NCBI GenBank assembly: GCA_964460755.1
Contig: CAYWQL010000003.1
Coordinates: forward strand, 1-64,000
DNA from: JAYFNU01 sp964460755
GTDB lineage: Bacteria > Bacillota > Clostridia > Oscillospirales > Ruminococcaceae
Reading direction: 5' to 3'
DNA length: 64,000 nucleotides
This document shows, one piece after another, positions 26,566-34,344 of this stretch. Both the position numbers and the translations under genes were made by a program. Every line of letters starts with the position of its first letter. The stretch's first letter is position 1. The notes under the pieces are model-generated. The model did not search any database and was not told where the DNA came from. It saw nothing but the letters and a program-made list of their open reading frames with translations.

Positions 26566-27030
26566 TTACTCGACCGAGTCGTCCGCCTCATCTTCGTCTT
26601 TATCCTTGTCCTTATCCTCTTCGTCCTTCTTGTCCTCGTCGTCCGTTCCGTTTCCCGTTGCTTGCGTTTCGCCGTTGCCGGGCGCTTCGTCCTCGCTTAT
26701 GCCGCCCGTATCGCCAAGGGTAAGCTTCTGGTCCATAGCGAAGCTCTCCGCCCCGTCGTACGCTACGCTATCGGTCGCTTCCGCCGGCGCCGCGTCACCC
26801 TTCACAGCAAGCCCGCTCATATATGCCGAAAGCGCCGCACAGCCGCCGATAAGCACGACGAAGACCGCCGCAATCGACGAAATCTGTTTAATCGCCGTCC
26901 TTTTTTTCTTTTTAAGCTCCGCGTCGAGCCGTTCGGTAATATTTTCGGGAGAAAGCGACTTTGGCGGCCGGACGTCGCTGAACATTGTCTTTAACCGCGC
27001 TTCAAATTCTTTGTTTTCAAATTCGTTCAT
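26566..27030 (-). CDS. Putative anti-sigma factor, single-pass membrane protein with acidic tail
   Basis: A 154-residue protein encoded 13 bp after an ECF sigma gene, the usual place of a cognate anti-sigma factor. A cytoplasmic N-terminal region of about 45 residues (FENKEFEARLKTMFSD) could be the sigma-binding part. A membrane span around residues 47-68 (AAVFVVLIGGCAALSAYMSG) follows, then an external region ending in about 35 residues that are almost all Asp, Glu and Lys. No HxxxCxxC zinc anti-sigma motif is present. The ATG at 27030 has GGGGGAG upstream. The role is inferred from position and topology. Confidence 0.6.
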   Translation of the reverse strand: MNEFENKEFEARLKTMFSDVRPPKSLSPENITERLDAELKKKKRTAIKQISSIAAVFVVLIGGCAALSAYMSGLAVKGDAAPAEATDSVAYDGAESFAMDQKLTLGDTGGISEDEAPGNGETQATGNGTDDEDKKDEEDKDKDKDEDEADDSVE

Positions 27031-27043
27031 CGTCTTCTCCCCC

Positions 27044-27583
27044 TTACTGCTTTTCAAGAACGCTGCGCATTTTTGCAATCGCTCTCATCTGCTTCGAGCG
27101 CACAGTGTTCGCGTTAAGCGACATTATCTTCGATATTTCAAGCGACGAATAGCCCTCGAGCACCGAAAGCACGACAATCGTCCTTTCCTCGCGCGAAAGG
27201 GAGAAAAGCGAGTTCATAAGGTCGACGTTTTCGCTTATCGTTTCATAGTCGCCGTCCTTCGACGACTCGACAGCCTCATTAAGCTCGCTCGTCGCCGTAT
27301 AAATAAGCGTGCCGCGCTTTCTTCTCGCTTTATTATATAGAATCTTAAAAATCCAGCCGTCAAACGCCTCGTCGTTCCGCACCTTGTCTATCGAGCCGTA
27401 AACGTCGACGACGGTGTCCATAACGGTATCCTCGGCGTCTTGCCGATTTCCGAGAATATAATACGCCGCCTTAAAAAGGGCCTTATAGTATCCCTCATAA
27501 AGCTTCGCGAACGCGTCCTTATCCTTTTGTTTCGCCGCCGCGACAAGACGTAGCATCTCTTGCTTTTCCAAAGTAAACCTCAT
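27044..27583 (-). CDS. ECF-type RNA polymerase sigma factor
   Basis: Extracytoplasmic-function sigma factor, 179 residues. Region 2 has FAKLYEGYYKALFKAAYYIL and the DAEDTVMDTVVDVY block. Region 4 has LSREERTIVVLSVLEGYSSL followed by the helix-turn-helix EISKIMSLNANTVRSKQMRA. Regions 1 and 3 are absent, as expected for ECF factors. The ATG at 27583 follows AAGGGG; longer in-frame starts lie over the promoter. The downstream membrane protein is the probable anti-sigma factor. No ECF-style autoregulatory promoter (GGAAC...CGTC) is obvious; a sigma-A-like promoter is. Confidence 0.9.
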   Translation of the reverse strand: MRFTLEKQEMLRLVAAAKQKDKDAFAKLYEGYYKALFKAAYYILGNRQDAEDTVMDTVVDVYGSIDKVRNDEAFDGWIFKILYNKARRKRGTLIYTATSELNEAVESSKDGDYETISENVDLMNSLFSLSREERTIVVLSVLEGYSSLEISKIMSLNANTVRSKQMRAIAKMRSVLEKQ

Positions 27584-27632
27584 CTTGCCCCTTACAAATA
27601 AAGAGGCTTTTTTCCGTCGTTTTGTTGCACTA

Positions 27633-27661
27633 ATTATATCCATAAATGAAATTTTGCACAA
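27633..27661 (-). promoter_or_regulatory. Promoter of the ECF sigma gene
   Basis: TTGTGC (27661-27656), 17 bp, perfect TATAAT (27638-27633). The -35 is poor, so an activator or low basal activity is possible. Confidence 0.45.
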
Positions 27662-27719
27662 GCCCCCTTCACACCTCCCCCGCTCGCTGAATAAGATAAC
27701 CAAAAAAGGAGGCGAAGAA

Positions 27720-28814
27720 ATGCTCTATTCCTGCTGCGATCTCGATGCGCTTGTCGCAAACGCGCGGACGATTTCGGCTTTGTCAAAAAAAAAGCTTATC
27801 GCTGTGCTTAAGCACGACGCATACTCCTGCGGCATAAAGGAATGCGCCCTCGCGCTCAAGGACGAGGTTTTCGCCTTTGCGGTTGAAAATATGTCCGAAG
27901 CGAAAACGCTTCGCTCCCTTTGTCTTAACAAGAAAATATTTCTTCTGGCTCCCATAGAAAAGCACACCCTGTTTTGCGAGCTTTCCGATATCGTTCTTCC
28001 CATAGATTGTATTGATATTATTGACGCTTTGAACGACATATACATTAAACAAACAGATATTTCTCTTCGCGTGGATTTATGCGGCAGCGGAATAGGTCTT
28101 CGCGAAAGCGACTTTGAAACAGCCCTTCAAAAAATCGCGTCAACACCAAGCCTTAACCTCTTTTCGGTCTTTGTCCATTGTCCGTCGCTGTATCAAAGTC
28201 AAGACGAGGAAAAAATCCGTGCCGCCTTTTCCCGCCTTTGCCGCCGAGCAAAAAAACTGAACCGCCGCTGCGTATGTCACCTCGCTACGAGCGCGTCGTG
28301 GCGAAACGACGCCCTCGGCTTCGACGCCTTGCGCCTTGGCACAAACCTCTTTGGACTTCCCTCCTTTGACGCTCAGGACGTTTCCTTTCTTCGTCCCGTT
28401 CTCTCGCTCTATTCGAACGTCGAGCGCATTCTTTCCGTCGAGGGCGAGCTTTCCTTCTACGATTGCAAGCAGCGCCTCTCCCGCCCGACCCGCCTTGGCA
28501 TAATCGGCTCGGGCTACGGATACCTTCCCGCCCTTCTCGACAAGCGCGATATCTCTCTTCTGATAAACGGCGCGTACGTCAAAACGGTGGGGAGCGTTTA
28601 TATGGGACACCTGATTGTGGATTTAAGCGAAATCGAAGGGGTTCGCGTCGGCGACGCGGCTGTCTTTGTCGGAAAGAGCGGCGGCAAGGAAATTTCCGCT
28701 TTACAATTCGCAAAAAGCGTCGGCGTTTCCCCCTGCCGCTGCGAGGGTTCACTCTTCACCACCAAAAGCGCTCAAAAGATATTTCTTTCAAACGATAACT
28801 GCATTTTGAAATAG
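27720..28814 (+). CDS. Alanine racemase-like PLP protein with altered active-site motifs
   Basis: Fold-type III PLP protein of the alanine racemase family, 364 residues. The PLP lysine is present as K31, but the usual KADAYGHG block reads KHDAYSCG. Other landmarks are kept in degenerate form: RLGTNLFGL, the GSGYGYLPALL stretch with the catalytic Tyr position, and VGSVYMGHLIVDL in place of VGRVSMDQ. It could be a racemase with altered specificity, for example a spore-associated one, or an inactive relative. The ATG at 27720 is set by AAGGAGG. It lies 9 bp before a GNAT gene and is probably co-transcribed with it. Confidence 0.75.
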   Translation: MLYSCCDLDALVANARTISALSKKKLIAVLKHDAYSCGIKECALALKDEVFAFAVENMSEAKTLRSLCLNKKIFLLAPIEKHTLFCELSDIVLPIDCIDIIDALNDIYIKQTDISLRVDLCGSGIGLRESDFETALQKIASTPSLNLFSVFVHCPSLYQSQDEEKIRAAFSRLCRRAKKLNRRCVCHLATSASWRNDALGFDALRLGTNLFGLPSFDAQDVSFLRPVLSLYSNVERILSVEGELSFYDCKQRLSRPTRLGIIGSGYGYLPALLDKRDISLLINGAYVKTVGSVYMGHLIVDLSEIEGVRVGDAAVFVGKSGGKEISALQFAKSVGVSPCRCEGSLFTTKSAQKIFLSNDNCILK

Positions 28815-28823
28815 GAGGAGCTT

Positions 28824-29504
28824 ATGAAGCCATATGTAAAAAACCGCCGTACGGGGGTCGTCCAAAAAGCCGAAACACGCCGTCTGACCGAAGCCGACCT
28901 TTCCGAGGTGCTTCGTGTACAAAAAAACTCGGTCGGCTCTCTTTCCGACGAAAGCGTCTATGTCGAGAGCGACCGGTCTGATTTCCTGAATATTTTGTCT
29001 CACGGCGAAATGCACGGTCTTTTCGTCGGCGGTGAGCTGTGCGGCGTCGCAAGCTTTCTTCTGCCGCTTGACGCAGAGCTCGCCCGGGACATCGGAATAG
29101 AAGACGACCTTTTGTGCCGCGCCTTTGTGCTCGACAGCTGCTTCGTCGCCGCTGACTATCAAAACAACGGCATAGCCCGCGAGCTCATTCGCATATGCCA
29201 AAAACGGGCGACGGAAAAATACGACGCGCTTTATCTTCTCGCAACCGTGTCTCCGAAGAATATTCCAAGCATTCTTGCCTTTATGTCCATAAACGGATTT
29301 CGCGTGCGTGCTCTTAAGCAAAAATACGGATGCAAGCTGCGATATATTTTGTGCTGCGAGTACCACTCAAAAAAGCTGTACACAGTCTATGAAAGGCTTG
29401 AAATAACGGACGTTTTCGGCATTTCAATGCGTCTTAGCGAGGGCTACGACGGTATAGCGACTTTTACGTCCGAAAAAAAAATTTACATATGGTTGGCAAA
29501 ATAA
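28824..29504 (+). CDS. GNAT family N-acetyltransferase
   Basis: Acetyl-CoA-dependent acetyltransferase of the GNAT superfamily, 226 residues. The acetyl-CoA-binding motif A is visible as CFVAADYQNNGIARELIRIC near residue 105. It is followed by a motif-B-like segment around SILAFMSINGFRV. The substrate is unknown. AGGAGG lies 5 bp ahead of the ATG, and the 9-bp gap to the alanine racemase-like gene points to an operon, so an amino-acid or amino-sugar substrate is conceivable but unproven. No terminator separates it from the converging spmB. Confidence 0.8.
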   Translation: MKPYVKNRRTGVVQKAETRRLTEADLSEVLRVQKNSVGSLSDESVYVESDRSDFLNILSHGEMHGLFVGGELCGVASFLLPLDAELARDIGIEDDLLCRAFVLDSCFVAADYQNNGIARELIRICQKRATEKYDALYLLATVSPKNIPSILAFMSINGFRVRALKQKYGCKLRYILCCEYHSKKLYTVYERLEITDVFGISMRLSEGYDGIATFTSEKKIYIWLAK

Positions 29505-29505
29505 C

Positions 29506-29534
29506 TTGAAATTTTGTCAAAAACGTGGTAGTAT
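29506..29534 (+). promoter_or_regulatory. Orphan promoter-like site facing into spmB antisense
   Basis: TTGAAA (29506-29511), 17 bp, TAGTAT (29529-29534) on the plus strand, in the short gap between converging genes. No plus-strand gene follows until abrB more than 1.2 kb on. It may give an antisense RNA to spmBA, or be a chance match in AT-rich DNA. Confidence 0.3.
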
Positions 29535-29572
29535 ATGTAAAAGCGACATATTTACGGATATTTTGCAGATTG

Positions 29573-30091
29573 TTACATCATCAGTATCGTGACTGTAACC
29601 GCAGACATAATAAAACCGACCAAATCTCCGACCACTGCGCTCGAAAGAGCGTGCCGGGTGTTTTTCACCGCCGTCACTCCGAAATAGAGCGCAAGGGTAT
29701 AAAAAGTTGTTTCGGTTGAGCCCTGCATAACCGAGGCGACCCTGCCTACGTAAGAGTCGGGGTGGTTCGACGAAAGAATATCCTTAAATATGGCAAGCGC
29801 CCCGGTTCCCGATATGGGTCGCATAAGCATAAGCGGAACAACCTCTTTCGGAAGCCGAGCAAGCCCGACTACAGGTTCAAGGAATGTGGACAAAAGGTCG
29901 AGTCCTCCGCTCGCTTTGAACATTCCCACAGCGAGGGTAATAGCAATCATTGTCGGCGCGATTTTAAGAGCGATTTTTAGCCCTCCGAACGCTCCCTCGA
30001 TAAACGCCTCAAATATATCCGTTCCTTTGGCAAGTCCGTAGACGACGAAAACTCCAATCGTTATAGGAATAAGCAATTCACTGGGCTTCAT
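29573..30091 (-). CDS. spmB: Spore maturation protein B
   Basis: Membrane protein SpmB, 172 residues with a nucleoside-recognition (Gate)-type domain. In B. subtilis SpmA and SpmB are needed for full spore core dehydration and heat resistance. Landmarks are the N-terminal LLIPITIGVFVVYGLAKGTD, IEGAFGGLKIALKIAPTMIA and MLMRPISGTGALAIFKDIL. The ATG at 30091 overlaps the end of spmA by 14 bp and follows GAGGGA, so the two are translationally coupled. It converges on the GNAT gene without a visible terminator. Confidence 0.93.
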   Translation of the reverse strand: MKPSELLIPITIGVFVVYGLAKGTDIFEAFIEGAFGGLKIALKIAPTMIAITLAVGMFKASGGLDLLSTFLEPVVGLARLPKEVVPLMLMRPISGTGALAIFKDILSSNHPDSYVGRVASVMQGSTETTFYTLALYFGVTAVKNTRHALSSAVVGDLVGFIMSAVTVTILMM

Positions 30092-30680
30092 TATTTTTCC
30101 CTCGTTTCCTTTTGGCAAGCAAAAACGCCGTTCCAACCGCGACGACGACCGAAACCGCCGAGCTCACCCACACGGGCACGATAATATCAAGTGGGTTTTC
30201 GCTCCCCATAAGTCCGCGAAGGGTTGCGACCGTCGTCGGGAGAATTTGAAACGACGCGGTGTTTAGCACGACGAATATAACCATATAGTCGCTCGCGTAC
30301 CTCGATTTTCCGTTGAGGCGGTCAAGCTCGCTCATAGCGTCGAGTGCCATAGGGGTCGCCGCCGAACCAAGCCCGAGAAGGTTCGCGGTTATATTAAGCG
30401 TAATAGAATTTATCGCCTTCGGGCTTCGCTCGCGAAGTCCTTTAAACAGCAGATTCGTCAGTGGCGAAAGCGCCTTGCTTATCACGTCGCAAAAACCCGA
30501 ACGTTCTGCAATTTTCATTATCCCGCTCCAGAGCGCAAGCGTACCGCAAAGTTGAAGGCAAAGCTCGGTCGCCGAAATTCCGCTCGAAAGCACCGCGCCC
30601 GTAAGCTCGCTTGCCCGCCCCAGAAAAAGCGCAAAAACAATCGCGAGCACAACGAGCGCGCCCATAACACAGCTCATCAT
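30078..30680 (-). CDS. spmA: Spore maturation protein A
   Basis: Membrane protein SpmA, 200 residues, the partner of SpmB. It shows the nucleoside-recognition domain features FCDVISKALSPLTNLLFKGL and NLLGLGSAATPMALDAM, and four or five membrane segments. The ATG at 30680 is chosen because GAGGTGATAG precedes it; the open frame runs 48 bp further up, but those codons overlap the Shine-Dalgarno. Transcription is divergent from the abrB-like gene, with 66 bp between starts. No clear sigma-A promoter is seen, compatible with a sporulation sigma factor. Confidence 0.93.
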   Translation of the reverse strand: MMSCVMGALVVLAIVFALFLGRASELTGAVLSSGISATELCLQLCGTLALWSGIMKIAERSGFCDVISKALSPLTNLLFKGLRERSPKAINSITLNITANLLGLGSAATPMALDAMSELDRLNGKSRYASDYMVIFVVLNTASFQILPTTVATLRGLMGSENPLDIIVPVWVSSAVSVVVAVGTAFLLAKRKRGKNNEAQ

Positions 30681-30746
30681 AACTATCACCTCATAAATAG
30701 ATAGTAAAATAAGTTGAGATTTATTCATTACAAGGAGAAAGAAATC

Positions 30747-30989
30747 ATGAAAACAAACGGCATCGTAAGAGAAATGGACAAACTTGGAAGAATCGTTATT
30801 CCAATCGAGCTTCGCAGAACGTTAGACATTGCGGTCGGCGACAGCGTTGAGATAACTTCACAAGGCGATAAGATTATTGTCACAAAGTTTGAGTCATCCT
30901 GCGTTTTCTGCAAGAGCACAAAAAACCTTTCCGATTTTGAAGGCAAGGTTCTCTGCAGCAGCTGCTTAGAAAAGCTTAAAACCCTCTAA
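30747..30989 (+). CDS. AbrB-family transition-state regulator with C-terminal Cys cluster
   Basis: AbrB/SpoVT-type swapped-hairpin DNA-binding protein, 80 residues. The N-terminal AbrB domain is textbook (GIVREMDKLGRIVIPIELRR). The C-terminal 30 residues differ from Bacillus AbrB and carry C52, C55, C70 and C73 in a CxxC...CxxC zinc-ribbon pattern, a form common in clostridia. In Bacillus, AbrB represses stationary-phase genes during growth. The start follows AAGGAG. Its position divergent from spmA suggests, but does not prove, control of that operon. Confidence 0.9.
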   Translation: MKTNGIVREMDKLGRIVIPIELRRTLDIAVGDSVEITSQGDKIIVTKFESSCVFCKSTKNLSDFEGKVLCSSCLEKLKTL

Positions 30990-31000
30990 AACGACAAAAA

Positions 31001-31028
31001 AGCCTCGCTTATCGCGAGGCTTTTTTTG
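31001..31028. terminator. Bidirectional terminator between abrB-like and HAD genes
   Basis: A 9-bp stem (AAGCCTCGC/GCGAGGCTT) with TTATC loop and long T runs on both strands, between converging genes. Confidence 0.93.
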
Positions 31029-31038
31029 TTGCGCTGTT

Positions 31039-31845
31039 TTACAGCTTAAAAATATCATTTATTGCCGAGCAAACGCCGAAATCGCGGCAATCAGGCGCGA
31101 CAATATCCGCAACCGCCTTAAGCTCGTCGCTTGAATTCGCCATAGCGACGCCAAGCCCCGCGCGTCTTATCATTTCCTCGTCGTTCTTTCCGTCCCCCAT
31201 AACCACCGTTTGGTCCCACGAAACGCCGAGCGCTTTTAAAACGAGGTCAAGCGAATTAACCTTATCGGTTTCTATTTTACATATATCAAAGCCGCTCTCG
31301 CTAAAAGGGATAAACCTCAAATCAGCCGCAAGGCGCGAAAACTCCCCGATAACCCTTTCGCTCGAAACAACGAAGCCTCCAAGAGGCAGCTCCCCGTCAT
31401 TTCTTTCAGGCGCTGACTTTTCGCGAAAGCCCTCCATTTCAAAGGCGATTTTATATGGCTCATATTCCCGATAGATAAGCTTTTTTCGCTTATTCTCGTA
31501 AAAAATATAGTAGCCGTCAAGATAGATAAGCTTAAGCTGTACGCCAAGCCGCTCGCTTGTCGCAAGAAGCTTATCAAGACTTTCCCTTGAAAAGCTGTTT
31601 TGAAAAAACACTTCCCTGTCCTTGTTAAGAACACACGCTCCGTTTACGCAGACGATATAGTCATATTTGAGGCGTCCGAGAACGTCGCTCGACGTCCTGA
31701 CAGGCCCGCGTCCCGTCGCGATAATTATTTTTACGCCCGTCTTTTTAAGTCGGTTTATCGCCTTCACCGTTTTATGGGGCACGCGCCTTCCGCCTCGCGG
31801 AAGCAGCGTGCCGTCGATATCAAAAACCGCCGCCTTATATTCCAT
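31039..31845 (-). CDS. Cof-type HAD-superfamily phosphatase
   Basis: HAD hydrolase of the Cof/type IIB class, 268 residues. Motif I is FDIDGTLLP with the catalytic Asp pair D9/D11. Motif II is the Thr of IIATGRGPV, and motifs III/IV are the Lys in the DKVNSLDLVLKALGV region and VMGDGKNDEEMIRRAG. The large C2B cap between residues 80 and 190 fits sugar-phosphate or flavin/PLP phosphate substrates. The exact substrate is unknown. It is divergent from nagB. A TATAAT lies about 45 bp upstream, but no -35 accompanies it. Confidence 0.87.
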   Translation of the reverse strand: MEYKAAVFDIDGTLLPRGGRRVPHKTVKAINRLKKTGVKIIIATGRGPVRTSSDVLGRLKYDYIVCVNGACVLNKDREVFFQNSFSRESLDKLLATSERLGVQLKLIYLDGYYIFYENKRKKLIYREYEPYKIAFEMEGFREKSAPERNDGELPLGGFVVSSERVIGEFSRLAADLRFIPFSESGFDICKIETDKVNSLDLVLKALGVSWDQTVVMGDGKNDEEMIRRAGLGVAMANSSDELKAVADIVAPDCRDFGVCSAINDIFKL

Positions 31846-31914
31846 TCGTGTTTTTCCCGTCCGTCGTATTTTTTCCCGTGCTTAACTTTAGTAGGATTAT
31901 AACATAAAAATACA

Positions 31915-31943
31915 TTGCAAGCGAAAAAAATTAGTGATAAAAT
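31915..31943 (+). promoter_or_regulatory. Promoter of nagB
   Basis: TTGCAA (31915-31920), 17 bp, TAAAAT (31938-31943), about 50 bp ahead of the start codon. Confidence 0.62.
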
Positions 31944-31995
31944 GTCTTTACTGCCCTTTGGGCTATTATTCCAAATTGAAAAACGGGAGAAGTCA

Positions 31996-32721
31996 ATGAA
32001 AGTAATAGTATGTGAGAATTACGACCAAGCGAGCGAAAAATGCGCCGAAATATTTGCCGAACAGCTAAAAGCCAAGCCCGACAGCATTTTGGGGCTTGCT
32101 ACGGGTTCAACTCCGATAGGAACCTATAAGGCTCTTACAAAAAAGTACGAAAACGGCGAAATAAGCTTTAAAAGGGTTAAGGTTTTTAATCTTGACGAGT
32201 ATTATGGAATACCAAAGACCCACGACCAAAGCTATGCATACTTTATGAAGGATAACCTCTTTGACCATGTAGACATCGACCAAGCCAACTGCAACATCGA
32301 GGACGGTATGGCGAAGGACTACGAGGCGGAGTGCAAAAGATACGACGACCTTCAGGCGGCGACCTGCGACGGGCTTGACGTCCAGCTTCTCGGAATCGGT
32401 CCGAACGGACACGTCGGCTTTAACGAACCCGCCGATTTCTTTACCGCCGGAACCCACCGCGTCGAGCTTGAGGATTCTACAATCGAGGCTAACGCGCGAT
32501 TCTTCGCAAGCAAAAGCGACGTCCCGACAAGCGCGCTTACCGTCGGTATGAAAACGATTATGAGCGCGAAGCACGTTGTACTTATCGCAACCGGCGCGGC
32601 GAAAATCTACGCCGTAAACGCTATGCTCAACGGCCCTGTTACGCCGAAGGTTCCCGCTTCGATTTTACAGCTTCATCCAAACGTCACCGTTATCGTCGAC
32701 AAAGCGGCTATGGGAAAATAA
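31996..32721 (+). CDS. nagB: Glucosamine-6-phosphate deaminase
   Basis: Converts glucosamine 6-phosphate to fructose 6-phosphate and ammonia, the entry of amino sugars into glycolysis. The 241 residues match the short Bacillus/Streptococcus NagB lacking the allosteric C-terminus of E. coli. Motifs are LGLATGSTPIGTYKAL, FNLDEYYGIP and LLGIGPNGHVGFNEPAD with the catalytic His. The ATG at 31996 follows GGGAGA. It stands alone with its own promoter and terminator; no nagA is adjacent. It could work with the GH20 hexosaminidase and PIG-L deacetylase found 16 kb away. Confidence 0.96.
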   Translation: MKVIVCENYDQASEKCAEIFAEQLKAKPDSILGLATGSTPIGTYKALTKKYENGEISFKRVKVFNLDEYYGIPKTHDQSYAYFMKDNLFDHVDIDQANCNIEDGMAKDYEAECKRYDDLQAATCDGLDVQLLGIGPNGHVGFNEPADFFTAGTHRVELEDSTIEANARFFASKSDVPTSALTVGMKTIMSAKHVVLIATGAAKIYAVNAMLNGPVTPKVPASILQLHPNVTVIVDKAAMGK

Positions 32722-32734
32722 AAAAGCACATTAA

Positions 32735-32765
32735 AAAATCGCCTCACTTTTTGTGAGGCGATTTT
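32735..32765. terminator. Bidirectional terminator between nagB and a membrane protein gene
   Basis: A 13-bp perfect stem (AAAATCGCCTCAC and its complement) with a TTTTT loop. The A- and T-rich ends serve both converging genes. Confidence 0.9.
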
Positions 32766-32776
32766 CAATTTGTAAA

Positions 32777-33457
32777 CTAATCGTCAAGCAGACCTTTTTT
32801 GTAAAGTATGCGTGAAACAACTATCGCGACTATCGCGCCAACGGGCACCATAACACCGACGAGCCCCTGCTCCGCGATAACGGGAAGCGCGATAAAAAGC
32901 ACAAGCATAAATATAAGCGGCGCCAAAGCAATCTTCCAGTTCTTCGAAACATAAACGACCGCCAGCGCACCGAAAAGCGCGGGAAGTATGTTGTCGAAGG
33001 CGGGCTGAAGCATATCCGACTCAAGGAAGGGTTTAATTTGTCCGAGAAGAAGAACGCCAAGCGCAATAATCGCCGTCGTAACCATAGCGGAAACCGCGAT
33101 AGCGATTGAGGATATTACCTCTCCCTCCTCGCTGCCGGGTTCGACTCCCGCCGTTTCCATAGCGTTGAGCGCGCACGGAACCTTGAGGTTCGTAAGGTTT
33201 CCCGTGACAAAGCCGAGGTAGCTCCCCGCCGTTCCCAGCATAGGCACATAGGTGAAAAATTCAATGATTCCTATCGTCCAGAAAATCGGAAGAACGCCAA
33301 GCAATCCTCTTAACACATCCAATATCTTCGGCCAAGCGTTATAGCGAATACAAATCGCCGTCGGAACCGCCAGCATCATAATAATCGCGAAAACCGTCCA
33401 TACGCGACCTACGGCGTGTATTGACTCGCGATAGCTTTTTTCTTTTATTTTATTCAT
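32777..33457 (-). CDS. Hypothetical polytopic membrane protein
   Basis: Not assigned to a family with certainty. It has 226 residues with about five or six hydrophobic segments: near residues 18-36 (VWTVFAIIMMLAVPTAICI), 45-75, 110-140, and two or three between 150 and 220. A conserved-looking Gly/Asn-rich loop, GSYLGFVTGNLTNLKVPCAL, sits between the second and third segments. AAGGGGG precedes the ATG. It lies 13 bp after a DUF5058-like gene and the two almost surely form one operon and perhaps one membrane complex or transporter. The substrate is unknown. Confidence 0.65.
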   Translation of the reverse strand: MNKIKEKSYRESIHAVGRVWTVFAIIMMLAVPTAICIRYNAWPKILDVLRGLLGVLPIFWTIGIIEFFTYVPMLGTAGSYLGFVTGNLTNLKVPCALNAMETAGVEPGSEEGEVISSIAIAVSAMVTTAIIALGVLLLGQIKPFLESDMLQPAFDNILPALFGALAVVYVSKNWKIALAPLIFMLVLFIALPVIAEQGLVGVMVPVGAIVAIVVSRILYKKGLLDD

Positions 33458-33470
33458 TTTATGTTCCCCC

Positions 33471-34208
33471 TTACGCCAAAGAATTAACGAGATTTGTTAT
33501 CGGAATGGAAAGCGCCATACCGCCAAGAAGACTTATGGGAAGTGCGTAATCGGTTATCCAACGCGCTCCCGTCTTCTTTTGAATAAGGCCGCAAATTAAC
33601 ATAAGTATTGCCGAAACAATAAGCACAAACACAGGAATCCAGCCGACAAGACCGCTTCTTATGTCGGCGAAGACCGAGCCTAAGAAGGCGGATATCATTC
33701 CGAGAAAGAGGCTAGCCATAAATATTTCGCCCCACCTTTGGTCTCTCGCCTTAATTTTTATAAGACCGTTTTCAAGCTTTTGGGCGAAAAACAAAACCAG
33801 CACAAGACCGATTATTATGCCAATGGTCATAACCCACGCGATAGCCGTGAAGTTAGTTGCGTTCGTAATAAGGTTGGAAAGGCTCTCTCCAACCGCCTCA
33901 GATGCTGTTTTTGCCGCCGCCGTTTCATAGGTTATTGCGCCGATAACCGAAAGCCGAAGCCACGGAAAGGGAAAGCCAAGCGAGCGCGAAAGGGCGATTA
34001 CGCCCAAAAGAATGGCGATAGCGGGTGCAATAGTGAAAATGCCTGCCGAAATGGCCGTGCTTTTCAGCTTTTCCTTGCTCATTCCGAGCTCCTTGCCGCG
34101 TTTTATCGCCCGAATAAGAAAATATATCGACTCGACGATAACAAAGGCGACTACGATAGCGACAATAGCGTACATAAAGCCGCTATTGGGACTAAAATTC
34201 ATATCCAA
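33471..34208 (-). CDS. DUF5058-like polytopic membrane protein
   Basis: Membrane protein of 245 residues with about six hydrophobic segments. From memory it resembles the DUF5058 group of clostridial proteins of unknown function; this needs a profile search. The N-terminal segment (FMYAIVAIVVAFVIVESIYF) is followed by a basic loop with KRGKELGMSKEKLKSTAISA. A TTG at 34208 is 11 bp past AGGAG; an ATG two codons later (34202) is the alternative start, 17 bp from the same site. It is the first gene of a two-gene operon with its own promoter. Confidence 0.58.
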   Translation of the reverse strand: MDMNFSPNSGFMYAIVAIVVAFVIVESIYFLIRAIKRGKELGMSKEKLKSTAISAGIFTIAPAIAILLGVIALSRSLGFPFPWLRLSVIGAITYETAAAKTASEAVGESLSNLITNATNFTAIAWVMTIGIIIGLVLVLFFAQKLENGLIKIKARDQRWGEIFMASLFLGMISAFLGSVFADIRSGLVGWIPVFVLIVSAILMLICGLIQKKTGARWITDYALPISLLGGMALSIPITNLVNSLA

Positions 34209-34247
34209 CTTTAACTCAACTCCTCAACTGTTTTTAGTTTTAAAGTA

Positions 34248-34276
34248 ATTTTATCAGCATATTCCCGAGTTTTCAA
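34248..34276 (-). promoter_or_regulatory. Promoter of the two-gene membrane protein operon
   Basis: TTGAAA (34276-34271), 17 bp, TAAAAT (34253-34248) on the minus strand. Confidence 0.62.
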
Positions 34277-34305
34277 TCGTTAAAAGCTTTATTGTGGTAA
34301 AGCGC

Positions 34306-34334
34306 AAAAAAATACCGCCCTTTTTGGCGGTATT
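34306..34334 (-). terminator. Terminator after pyridoxal kinase gene
   Basis: AATACCGCC pairs with GGCGGTATT around a short A-rich loop, followed on the minus strand by TTTTT. Confidence 0.88.
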
Positions 34335-34344
34335 CACAATCAAT

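Noticed and set aside
33134..33150. Sequence resembling a tRNA T-arm (GGGTTCGACTCCCG)
   Set aside because: It lies inside a membrane protein gene in frame with its coding sequence, and no acceptor, D or anticodon arms can be placed around it.
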